NCBI GenBank assembly: GCA_049606855.1
Contig: JBMYVY010000002.1
Coordinates: 239,087 to 303,086 of the forward strand
Reading direction: 5' to 3'
Length of the DNA stretch: 64,000 nucleotides
Source of the DNA: JBELHR01 sp049606855
Lineage (GTDB): Bacteria > Bacteroidota > Bacteroidia > Flavobacteriales > Flavobacteriaceae
Part shown: positions 35,219 to 43,022 of the stretch, piece by piece
Layout: every line of letters starts with the position of its first letter
Position numbering within the stretch: the first letter of the stretch is position 1
Notes under the pieces: generated by a model
Databases searched by the model: none
What the model was told of the DNA's origin: nothing
Seen by the model: the letters and a program-made list of their open reading frames with translations, nothing else
Position numbers and translations under genes: made by a program

Positions 35219-36873
35219 TCCTCGCTTAGAGGAACTCTCATCGGACCACCAATTCCATTAAATAAAAGGTCCCCGTTCTTAAAATATTCAATTAAAGCAT
35301 AAGCCCCATTACCATAGGAAGTTTTTCCGAAATTTACTTGATGCACAACATCTCCAGAATTCCAATCAAGACCTACAACCTGCCAGCCCAAATCTACATC
35401 ATAGGTGTTAATTAATACGATCTCCGAGGTTGAACTTATTGCAGGAACCATACTAGTGGAACTCAAATAAGAATCGGCCCATACTCGTTCCCATTTATTA
35501 AGCTCCTTATTCCACTGAAATCGCTCAACCCCTTGTCCTGGATTAACAATTGGCCCTACGGCTAAAACATTAAAAATCAAATCTGCAACATCATTTGCCT
35601 CATCAAAATTTCTAAGGCCCTGAGGATCGGGAGCAATATTATTAACTACAAAAGCTCCATCCCCTAGAACAGCTACTGATTGTTCAGATTGGATAAATTC
35701 AGGTGGATCTGTAAAGCCACACTGAACATCTATTTGATCAGCGATTTGACTTCCTTTCTTTTGAGCTCTCCAAAAAGCCACTAAATTCATTTGGTTTTGG
35801 CCATCAGTAATTACAACCAATTCATCTTCATCAGGTCCGAAGCCCATCAAAGTTGGTGTAGAACCTGTACCTTTTCCATACTTAATTGTAGGTGCCAAAT
35901 CTCCAGTTTTATAAGGCTGAGACCAAGCACCATCCTCAGATTGATTGGAAAAATGACTTCCATCCCAAATAACCTTATTCATTCTAGAACCTGTTGCCAC
36001 ATAAATAGAGTTTTGAGAATCTATTGCAAAAGAATTTGAAATAAACTCTGGAGTACCACCTACTTTTGGAGGGAAAGTTGAATAAAAGTGTTCAATCGGA
36101 AAACTCATATTATCAATAATGTTCTCTAGGTTTTCATCTACAGCCATCATTCCAAAAATAGTTCCCACAAAAACACTTCCATCATAAGCAATATTAACCC
36201 CTTGAATCCCACCGGGAATTTTGTCTAATGGAATTACTGCCTTTAATTGGTCAGGCACACTCATCTTAGATTTTAATTCTATTGAAGCCTTCAAAATTAC
36301 CTTTCCCTCTTGAATTCCCATTTTATAGATATGGCCGGAAGCCGTTACATAAACATCGTTTTTATTATTTACAACGGCATAAATTGCATTTCCGGTCATC
36401 ATTCTCAAGGTAGGGTTTGCCAATTTGTTAGGCGCCCACAATTTATAATAGTCTCGGGCTAAAGCATCGCTCGATGCATATTTACTTCCAAGGACTGCAT
36501 CTAAATTTGATTGTTCAATTTGCGCTACTTGAGGCCAATTATAGCGAGCCACTTCATTCCACTTACCTTTTCTACCGTCGATATAGGAAATTCTATCCGT
36601 CCCTAACCCCCACCAGAATCCTTCTTCTGTTGATTTAAGTGTAATAATGTTTACAGGACCTCCAGGAATTCGATCCAGTTTTTGTGGATCTATATTAAAT
36701 TCACCCTCTGGAACAGGGTCAGGAAAATTGTCAGATTGAGCCAAATCAAAATGCGTGGTAGCTAATTTATCATTCGCTAAATAAGGATTAGTTGCTCTCC
36801 CCATGTCCTTTTGGTTTGAGTTTTGAGTGCAGGACATAAAAAGAAACAGTCCTATAAGATATAAAATTCTCAT
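35215..36873 (-). CDS. PQQ-like beta-propeller lipoprotein (paralogue 2)
   Basis: 552 residues. Lipoprotein signal with Cys at about 15 (LFMSCT). Blade segments such as IAYDGSVFVGTIFGMMAVDE, SIYVATGSRMNKVIWDGS and TPTLMGFGPDEDELVVITDG mirror those of the protein at 28543-30114. Anchored in a membrane where paralogue 1 is soluble. Function unknown. Confidence 0.75.
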   Translation of the reverse strand: MRILYLIGLFLFMSCTQNSNQKDMGRATNPYLANDKLATTHFDLAQSDNFPDPVPEGEFNIDPQKLDRIPGGPVNIITLKSTEEGFWWGLGTDRISYIDGRKGKWNEVARYNWPQVAQIEQSNLDAVLGSKYASSDALARDYYKLWAPNKLANPTLRMMTGNAIYAVVNNKNDVYVTASGHIYKMGIQEGKVILKASIELKSKMSVPDQLKAVIPLDKIPGGIQGVNIAYDGSVFVGTIFGMMAVDENLENIIDNMSFPIEHFYSTFPPKVGGTPEFISNSFAIDSQNSIYVATGSRMNKVIWDGSHFSNQSEDGAWSQPYKTGDLAPTIKYGKGTGSTPTLMGFGPDEDELVVITDGQNQMNLVAFWRAQKKGSQIADQIDVQCGFTDPPEFIQSEQSVAVLGDGAFVVNNIAPDPQGLRNFDEANDVADLIFNVLAVGPIVNPGQGVERFQWNKELNKWERVWADSYLSSTSMVPAISSTSEIVLINTYDVDLGWQVVGLDWNSGDVVHQVNFGKTSYGNGAYALIEYFKNGDLLFNGIGGPMRVPLSED

Positions 36874-36918
36874 AATCAGAATAATTAGATTATAAGGGTG
36901 GGGGGTTAGTTAAAGGTA

Positions 36919-37182
36919 CTAATTAATTTTATTATTCGAAATACTGCGCTGTCGACTGCACTTAAATCTTTGAATTTCAGGACTCCTCTTTTTTAGATGC
37001 TTTTTACTCACTCCACTGTTTACTCTTTTTCTCCAAAGTTTAAAAGATTTTTCTTTGAGTTCTCTACGCATTAATACAATTACATCAGATTCTGCTAATC
37101 CAAATTGCAGTTTAATTGCTTCAAATGGGGTTCTGTCTTCCCAGGCCATTTCTATAATTCGATCAAGTTCTCTGTCAGTCAT
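36919..37182 (-). CDS. TIGR03643-family small protein
   Basis: 87 residues, no signal peptide. The N-terminal DRELDRIIEMAWEDRTPFEA and IKLQFGLAESDVI, then a basic tail (KKHLKKR), fit the TIGR03643 family of small bacterial proteins; it looks like a helix-turn-helix-type nucleic-acid binder. Sits downstream of the DUF1254 gene, separated by a hairpin. Confidence 0.78.
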   Translation of the reverse strand: MTDRELDRIIEMAWEDRTPFEAIKLQFGLAESDVIVLMRRELKEKSFKLWRKRVNSGVSKKHLKKRSPEIQRFKCSRQRSISNNKIN

Positions 37183-37230
37183 GTGTCTTAGGTCGTAATT
37201 TCCTTGGAGGATTACGTTTTTTATAAAAAT

Positions 37231-37254
37231 GAGCGGTTAAATAATCAACCGCTC
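37231..37254 (-). terminator. Terminator of the DUF1254 gene
   Basis: GAGCGGTT (37231-37238) and AACCGCTC (37247-37254), followed on the minus strand by ATTTTTATAAAAAA. It starts 13 nt after the DUF1254 stop. Confidence 0.8.
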
Positions 37255-37266
37255 ATCTAATAAACA

Positions 37267-38670
37267 TTAATCCATTTTTTCAACCCCCGGCATAATCCAT
37301 GATCGGTTGATCACCTCTTGTTCAGGCCAATACATTCTAAAGGTCAATTCAAACTTCTCTCCCTTTTGTGATGAAGGAAGCCAATTCGATTCCTTGCCTT
37401 TAGGCGCTTCGGCTTGAATATAAACATCTAAAGAACCGTCTTCGTTAAAAGTCATTTCTTTCATGCTTCCTAGGTTATATCTGTCAATCTTATTGTCTAC
37501 CAAGAACCCTTTCTTTGAGTACATGGTCAAGGACCAAAACCCTTTTACTGGAGGCATCATTTCCTTATCAAAATGCAAGACATAGCTGTTTTTGCTGTCA
37601 AAATCTTCTCCATTAACGTCGACAGCGGCATTTGGATAAACTGCATCAACCGCTTGATTTGCTCCATAACCAATTTTGGTAACATAGGCCCTTAAGGCAT
37701 ATTCGGTTCCGTATTCTCCCAGACCTGATGTATTTACATTCCATCCATTTTGCATAGTCGCTTCATTTGGTTTTGCAGTCATTTTCTGAAATCCATTTTG
37801 AACCAACTTTGGTATGGCCTTGATTTGTTTTTGTTGCTCCATTGAAAACTGAGATAAATCAAAAGTCCCACCAGGTTCGATTCCTAACTTTTTTAAAGCT
37901 TTCATTAGTTTTTTATCCGCTTTATAAGGTGGGTTATTTGCCAATAATGCCATCATTTCATTAAAGTATTGGCTGATATCCATATCATCCACCGCGTCCA
38001 TCGGAACCATTTCCGTGTACTTCGGGTTTACTTTGCCTTTTGGAGCCTGATAATTTTGGTTGCTTCTTTCCGCGAGGGGTTTAGAAATTAGTCGATTTTG
38101 GAAATTCGCCACCTCACTTTTACCATCTTCATCATTCTTAACTGCAACACGACCTAACATCCAATTCAAATTAGTACTTGAGCGGATTACCATTAAATCA
38201 TCATCTATCGGACCTTTGTAGTCAGGACCAACAAAAGCAATTTCAAGAGCTCCTTGACCTGTTGTTCTCGACCCTACTGATTCGATAACATCTCCAAAGG
38301 CATTAAGAATTGGCATCAAATAATAGCGATCTGTTTCAGGAATATATAAATATAGTGGCCCATCGCTTAAATCAGCATATACCAAACTGTAATAAGTGTC
38401 TAAATTTGGACGAACAACTGCAGTAAAACCTGCTTTAGGAAAAGTCGTCATCCCTGCCCATTGATTCAATGGTGCCTTACCTCTACCATCAGGTTTAACC
38501 ACATTGGTAGAAACCTTATGAGTATAATCCATAGTCATCACAGGATAACCATATAAATAAGCTTGAGTTAACAATTTAACGGTAGCATCGTCTTTCTTTT
38601 CTGAAGACTTTTGATCTTTACAAGAATAAATTGAAAGACCCACAAACAAGATTATAACGAGTTTTTTCAT
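37267..38670 (-). CDS. DUF1254/DUF1214 lipoprotein (first of two)
   Basis: 467 residues. Lipoprotein signal with Cys at about 17 (SIYSCK). The N-terminal domain begins AYLYGYPVMTMDYTHKV (DUF1254), and the C-terminal half (MPPVKGFWSLTMYSKKGFLVDN, then RYNLGSMKEM) is DUF1214. Exported; function unknown. A related but diverged gene is at 48653-50083. Promoter: TTTG, 19 nt and TTATTTG upstream (minus strand). Confidence 0.88.
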   Translation of the reverse strand: MKKLVIILFVGLSIYSCKDQKSSEKKDDATVKLLTQAYLYGYPVMTMDYTHKVSTNVVKPDGRGKAPLNQWAGMTTFPKAGFTAVVRPNLDTYYSLVYADLSDGPLYLYIPETDRYYLMPILNAFGDVIESVGSRTTGQGALEIAFVGPDYKGPIDDDLMVIRSSTNLNWMLGRVAVKNDEDGKSEVANFQNRLISKPLAERSNQNYQAPKGKVNPKYTEMVPMDAVDDMDISQYFNEMMALLANNPPYKADKKLMKALKKLGIEPGGTFDLSQFSMEQQKQIKAIPKLVQNGFQKMTAKPNEATMQNGWNVNTSGLGEYGTEYALRAYVTKIGYGANQAVDAVYPNAAVDVNGEDFDSKNSYVLHFDKEMMPPVKGFWSLTMYSKKGFLVDNKIDRYNLGSMKEMTFNEDGSLDVYIQAEAPKGKESNWLPSSQKGEKFELTFRMYWPEQEVINRSWIMPGVEKMD

Positions 38671-38768
38671 AATAAGTATTTAATTACATAAAGTTACAAA
38701 TAAATTGAATATCAACATATTACAAAATCATAACTGCGGTATTCTATATACTTGAAGGGAGCATAAGT

Positions 38769-38960
38769 CTATTCCGTCTCGAACAATTCTTCTATTTTGA
38801 GATTAAAAAGATGTGACATTTTAAATGCCAAAGACAAACTTGAATCAAATTTTCCTTTTTCAATTGCATTTATGGTTTGCCTAGATACTCCCAATTGTTC
38901 AGCCAATTCCGCTTGAGTGATATTTTCAGAGGCGCGAAGTACTTTGAGTTTATTTTTCAT
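38769..38960 (-). CDS. Small HTH (Cro/CI-like) regulator
   Basis: 63 residues, a single HTH_3 domain: RASENITQAELAEQLGVSR and QTINAIEKGKFDSSLSLAFK. It overlaps the upstream membrane gene by one base (TAATG). A pair of this kind (XRE regulator plus small membrane protein) is common in Bacteroidota and Firmicutes. It probably controls its own promoter: see the operator repeats at 39384-39445. Confidence 0.93.
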   Translation of the reverse strand: MKNKLKVLRASENITQAELAEQLGVSRQTINAIEKGKFDSSLSLAFKMSHLFNLKIEELFETE

Positions 38961-39370
38961 TAGTTATAACGCTTTTGTCCGATAAATATTCCAATCATAT
39001 AACTGATACTGATAATAATTACCAAAATAGAAATTTCAGCATTTCCGCTGATGATATTTGTGGTATCTAATAAAGAGTAGCTTAAACCTCCAATTACCCC
39101 CACACCTAATGCCATTGCCATTGCGTCCAATTGTATTTTTTTCTGCAAATCATCAAGTCCTTTTATATAACGCATATTGGCCACAATCATTCCAACCCCT
39201 AATGCTAGATTAACGGCTATTCCAATAATAGTTAAAGGAGTATTATCTTCCCAAATAAACTCTGGACCAAAAGTGGCTATAGCCATACTGATCAGCCAAG
39301 CAAAAGTCCAATAGGCCAAATTCATCGTGTTTTTCTTAGTTATTTCCGTAAATGAATGCTTCATAGTCAA
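38960..39370 (-). CDS. Four-helix membrane protein paired with the HTH regulator
   Basis: 136 residues with four hydrophobic helices and a Lys/Asp-rich loop between helices 2 and 3. Not recognised beyond resemblance to DUF2178-like partners of small XRE regulators. First gene of the two-gene operon; promoter and operators lie directly upstream. Confidence 0.75.
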   Translation of the reverse strand: MTMKHSFTEITKKNTMNLAYWTFAWLISMAIATFGPEFIWEDNTPLTIIGIAVNLALGVGMIVANMRYIKGLDDLQKKIQLDAMAMALGVGVIGGLSYSLLDTTNIISGNAEISILVIIISISYMIGIFIGQKRYN

Positions 39371-39383
39371 GTTAATTTGATAT

Positions 39384-39403
39384 TATGTAAAGTTTTATTG
39401 ACA
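39384..39403. promoter_or_regulatory. Operator repeat 1 of the HTH operon
   Basis: TATGTAAAGTTTTATTGACA; differs by one base from 39426-39445, 42 bp away (about four helical turns). It is just downstream of the -7 box. Confidence 0.65.
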
Positions 39404-39433
39404 CAAATATAGGTATAATTATGATTATGTCAA
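39404..39433 (-). promoter_or_regulatory. Promoter of the membrane protein/HTH operon
   Basis: TTG (39431-39433), a 19-nt spacer and TATATTTG (39404-39411) on the minus strand: a consensus promoter. The -33 lies within operator 2 and the -7 abuts operator 1. Confidence 0.75.
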
Positions 39434-39445
39434 GTTTTATTGACA
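39426..39445. promoter_or_regulatory. Operator repeat 2 of the HTH operon
   Basis: TATGTCAAGTTTTATTGACA. It contains the inverted repeat TGTCAA-N6-TTGACA on the minus strand, a palindrome fitting a dimeric HTH_3 regulator. Confidence 0.65.
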
Positions 39446-39487
39446 TTTTTTTTAACACGTATTTTTATTAAGATTAATTCTAAATAA

Positions 39488-39519
39488 TTTGGTGGATTTC
39501 AGATTGTGATTTATTTTTG
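39488..39519 (+). promoter_or_regulatory. Promoter of the imelysin/TonB operon
   Basis: TTTG (39488-39491), a 20-nt spacer and TATTTTTG (39512-39519), 20 nt before the ATG. No convincing Fur box was seen. Confidence 0.7.
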
Positions 39520-39539
39520 CATCATAAACAAAACGCAAA

Positions 39540-40727
39540 ATGACTAAATTATACACTTATCCCGCCCTTATTTTAGTATTAATTCTAAGTTCTTGTACAG
39601 ATTCAAACGAATCTCCTGAAGAACAAGTGATCGCGCCTTCAACCTATACCTTCGAAAGAAATGGTCTTTCATCGGTGAGTTTTTCCGGTCAAACCGCTCG
39701 AATAGCTATGGCTCAAGAAATTTCTTCTGCTTTAGTAGACCCGAGTACTTCTGAGGAGCAACTCGATGAAATGTTCGCTAAAGGAACTGGTTTCAGCGAT
39801 GCGAGTCTTAATGAATCTGGAAAAACAGTAAGAAGTAAAATGGCTGCCTCATATGACTACTTTAACAGCAATGCTACTGAATCTACCCTAATCAAATCTG
39901 ATTTAGATACATGGATCAGCAATCAAGTAACTGAGGTGTTTCCTACATGGAATCAAGAGGCTACTGCTGGTAAATCAGGAGGAATTCAAGAGCTGGGAGG
40001 AGGTTCAACTAGAAACGTAAATGCTCAAGGTCTGGAGTACAATCAAGCCTTTGCCAAATCATTGATTGGAGGATTGATGCTCGATCAAATTGTAAATAAT
40101 TACCTCAGTGTTGGAGTTTTAGATGCTGGAGAAAACCGTGCTGAAAACGATGAGGATATTTTAGTTATGGACAAGAACTACACCTCAATGGAGCACAAAT
40201 GGGATGAGGCTTTCGGTTACTTATACGGAGCTGAAACCGACATTACTAACCCTACACTTAGCGCTGACAGTTTCTTAAATAAATATTTAGGACGTGTTGA
40301 AGGAGATGAAGATTTCCAAGGAATTGCGGAAATAATTTACAACGCTTTTACCCTTGGTAGGGCTGCGATTGTAGCAAAAAATTATGAAGTAAGAGATGAG
40401 CAAGCTGATATTATTCGAGAAGAACTTTCGAAAGTTATCGGGATTAGAGCTGTCTATTACTTACAACAAGGAAAATTGAACTTAAACAAGGATATGGCTT
40501 CGGCCTTTCATGATCTGTCTGAAGGATATGGGTTTATTTACAGCCTACAATTCACAAGACAACCTGGTACTTCAAGTCCTTACTTTACGAAATCAGAAGT
40601 TGATCAGTTTATTGAGGAACTGATGCTTGGAAATGGATTTTGGGAGGTAAGTGAAGCTACCTTGGATGCCCTATCAACCACCATTGCAACTAATTTTGAC
40701 TTTACAGTAGCGGAAGCGGCAAACTAA
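39540..40727 (+). CDS. DUF4856 lipoprotein
   Basis: 395 residues. Lipoprotein signal with Cys19 (LILSSC). Opening TYTFERNGLSSVSFSGQTAR and later GLMLDQIVNNYLS identify DUF4856. In Bacteroidota this family accompanies imelysin and iron-uptake genes, as here, where imelysin follows after 2 nt. Probably an outer-membrane iron-handling lipoprotein; the biochemical role is unknown. Confidence 0.9.
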   Translation: MTKLYTYPALILVLILSSCTDSNESPEEQVIAPSTYTFERNGLSSVSFSGQTARIAMAQEISSALVDPSTSEEQLDEMFAKGTGFSDASLNESGKTVRSKMAASYDYFNSNATESTLIKSDLDTWISNQVTEVFPTWNQEATAGKSGGIQELGGGSTRNVNAQGLEYNQAFAKSLIGGLMLDQIVNNYLSVGVLDAGENRAENDEDILVMDKNYTSMEHKWDEAFGYLYGAETDITNPTLSADSFLNKYLGRVEGDEDFQGIAEIIYNAFTLGRAAIVAKNYEVRDEQADIIREELSKVIGIRAVYYLQQGKLNLNKDMASAFHDLSEGYGFIYSLQFTRQPGTSSPYFTKSEVDQFIEELMLGNGFWEVSEATLDALSTTIATNFDFTVAEAAN

Positions 40728-40729
40728 AC

Positions 40730-41773
40730 ATGAAAAAAACTTTTTATTTATTGAGTCTGATGTTTGTGATTATCTCTTGTAGTGATGCAGGAGATAATCC
40801 ACAAACCCCAGGAGATGGAGATGGCTATGATCGCAGCGCAATGATGCAATCCCTAGCGGATGAATTAATAATTCCAGGCTATGAGGATTTAAATACTAAA
40901 CTCCAAAACCTAAAAACTACAAAAGACGCCTACCTTTCTGGTTCGGCAACACTTGATCAACTCAAGAGCGATTGGCATACGGCCTATCAATCATGGCAAT
41001 CAGTAGCAGTATATAATATTGGTCCTTCAGATGACCTTTTATATACCTACCAAATGAACATTTACCCTACGAATTTGGGAGATATTTCAGCGAATATTGC
41101 AAGTGGTAGTTATGATTTAGCATCAGCCAATAATAACGACGCCGTTGGATTTCCAGCGGTTGAATATTTATTGTATTCCTACGATAATTTATCTGTACCT
41201 GAAGCTCAAACTTATTTATCAGACCTTATCGATCGCATGGCCGCATTAACTTCTCAAGTTCTTGAGGGATGGAATACTGGCTATAGGGAAACATTCATAA
41301 GCAGTACTGATAATACCGCAACAAGCGCGGTAAACATGTTTGTAAACGATTATATCTACTATGTAGAAAAAAGCTTCCGTGCGAATAAAATAGGTATTCC
41401 CGCAGGTGTTTTTTCTACTGAACCTTTAGCCGATCGCGTAGAGTCGCTTTATGCTGAGGTTTATTCAAAAGAACTGTGTCTTCTAGCTTTAGACAATATT
41501 GAAGCTGTTTTTCAAGGACAAGCAACAGGATTGGAAGACTATTTAGACTTTTTAGGAAATGCATCACTTGCACAAGAGATTTTAGCGCAAATTCAGGAGG
41601 CAAGAAATGCAATCGACCCCTTAGATGACAATTTTTTTCAACAAGTAGAAACTGATAATACAGCACTATTAAGAGCCTATGACGAGATCCAAAAATTAGT
41701 GGTTTTGTTAAAAGTTGATATGCTTCAAGAATTGAATATCTCTGTGGATTATGTCGATGCTGACGGGGACTAA
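40730..41773 (+). CDS. Imelysin-family lipoprotein
   Basis: 347 residues. Lipoprotein signal with Cys17 (VIISCS); helical imelysin body with WHTAYQSWQ (82-90) and the active-site-like segment GFPAVE (140-145), where the classical GxHxxE motif has Pro in place of His. Imelysin proteins act in iron uptake rather than as proteases. The 3' end overlaps the HTTM gene by 23 nt. Confidence 0.88.
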   Translation: MKKTFYLLSLMFVIISCSDAGDNPQTPGDGDGYDRSAMMQSLADELIIPGYEDLNTKLQNLKTTKDAYLSGSATLDQLKSDWHTAYQSWQSVAVYNIGPSDDLLYTYQMNIYPTNLGDISANIASGSYDLASANNNDAVGFPAVEYLLYSYDNLSVPEAQTYLSDLIDRMAALTSQVLEGWNTGYRETFISSTDNTATSAVNMFVNDYIYYVEKSFRANKIGIPAGVFSTEPLADRVESLYAEVYSKELCLLALDNIEAVFQGQATGLEDYLDFLGNASLAQEILAQIQEARNAIDPLDDNFFQQVETDNTALLRAYDEIQKLVVLLKVDMLQELNISVDYVDADGD

Positions 41774-43022
41774 AACCTATACAGACGCTGCTTCACTGAC
41801 CTTCTACAGGATAGGGTTTGGGCTGTTGATGGCCTGGAGCATGATTCGTTTTATGCTCAAGGGTTGGGTCGATAGCGTGTATATTGAGCCCCTTTTCCAT
41901 TTTAAATACTTTGGATTTTCTTGGATTCCAGAGCTTGGATTGTGGACCTATGCCTTATTTATTCTCGCGGCTATTTCAGCCTTGCTTATGGCTACGGGTC
42001 GTTGGTACAAAATAGCAGCAACCCTGTTTTTTCTGTGTTTTACTTATATTGAACTCTTAGAAAAAACCACTTACCTCAATCACTACTATTTCATCAGTGT
42101 ATTGAGCTTTATTCTAATTTTTTTACCTGCCGATCGAAAAGGCTGGGTTCCTACATGGTCGGTCAATGCGCTGAAAATACTGATTTCTATTGTCTATTTT
42201 TATGCAGGTCTTGCAAAATTAAATTCAGACTGGCTCATAGAAGCTCAACCCTTAGGCTTATGGTTGCGCTCCAAATATGACCTGGCTCCAATTCTTCAAG
42301 AACGCTGGGTACATTACCTGATGAGTTATGGAGGAGCTATTTATGATTTGATAATTCCCTTTCTTCTTTGGAACAAAAAGACTCAAAAATACGCCCTTGT
42401 ACTTGTGGTGATTTTTCACATCCTGACGAGAATTTTATTTCCTATTGGCATGTTTCCTTATATCATGATTTTTAGCAGCTTAATCTTTCTGCCTGCTCAA
42501 TGGCATCGCAAAATTTTAAGACTGGGAGCCAACACCTGGCCTCTACCAAAGCCAACTCCACGCAAAACATGGGGCTATTATATGGTCATTGCCCTACTAC
42601 TGATCCAAGTGCTTTTACCTTGGCGTTATTTGGCCTATCCAGGAGAACTCTTTTGGACAGAAGAAGGCTTTAGATTCTCGTGGCGGGTGATGCTCATGGA
42701 AAAATCCGGTTATACCTCTTTTAAAGTGGTGCATGAGGGCGGATCTTTTATGGTCAATAACGAAGACTTTTTGACCTCATATCAGATTAAACAAATGAGT
42801 TTTCAACCCGATATGATTCTAGAATATGCTCATTTTTTAGGGGATCACTATAGCGAGCACGGATTTAAAAAGGTTCGTGTTTTTACGGAGAGTTATGTCG
42901 CTCTAAACGGCAGGAGAAGTCAACAGTTTATAGACCCCAATGTAGACCTGTATAAAGAAACTGAAACATTTAAACCCAAAACGTGGATCTTGCCATTCAA
43001 GGACAAAATATATGGACTGTAA
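41751..43022 (+). CDS. HTTM-domain membrane protein
   Basis: 423 residues. About eight hydrophobic helices (RIGFGLLMAWSMIRF, HYYFISVLSFILIFLP), then a soluble tail (about 290-420). HTTM is the membrane domain of vitamin K-dependent gamma-carboxylase; bacterial members have mostly unknown function. Being wedged with overlaps between imelysin and a TonB receptor suggests a role in the same iron system, unusual for the family. Confidence 0.82.
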   Translation: MSMLTGTKTYTDAASLTFYRIGFGLLMAWSMIRFMLKGWVDSVYIEPLFHFKYFGFSWIPELGLWTYALFILAAISALLMATGRWYKIAATLFFLCFTYIELLEKTTYLNHYYFISVLSFILIFLPADRKGWVPTWSVNALKILISIVYFYAGLAKLNSDWLIEAQPLGLWLRSKYDLAPILQERWVHYLMSYGGAIYDLIIPFLLWNKKTQKYALVLVVIFHILTRILFPIGMFPYIMIFSSLIFLPAQWHRKILRLGANTWPLPKPTPRKTWGYYMVIALLLIQVLLPWRYLAYPGELFWTEEGFRFSWRVMLMEKSGYTSFKVVHEGGSFMVNNEDFLTSYQIKQMSFQPDMILEYAHFLGDHYSEHGFKKVRVFTESYVALNGRRSQQFIDPNVDLYKETETFKPKTWILPFKDKIYGL

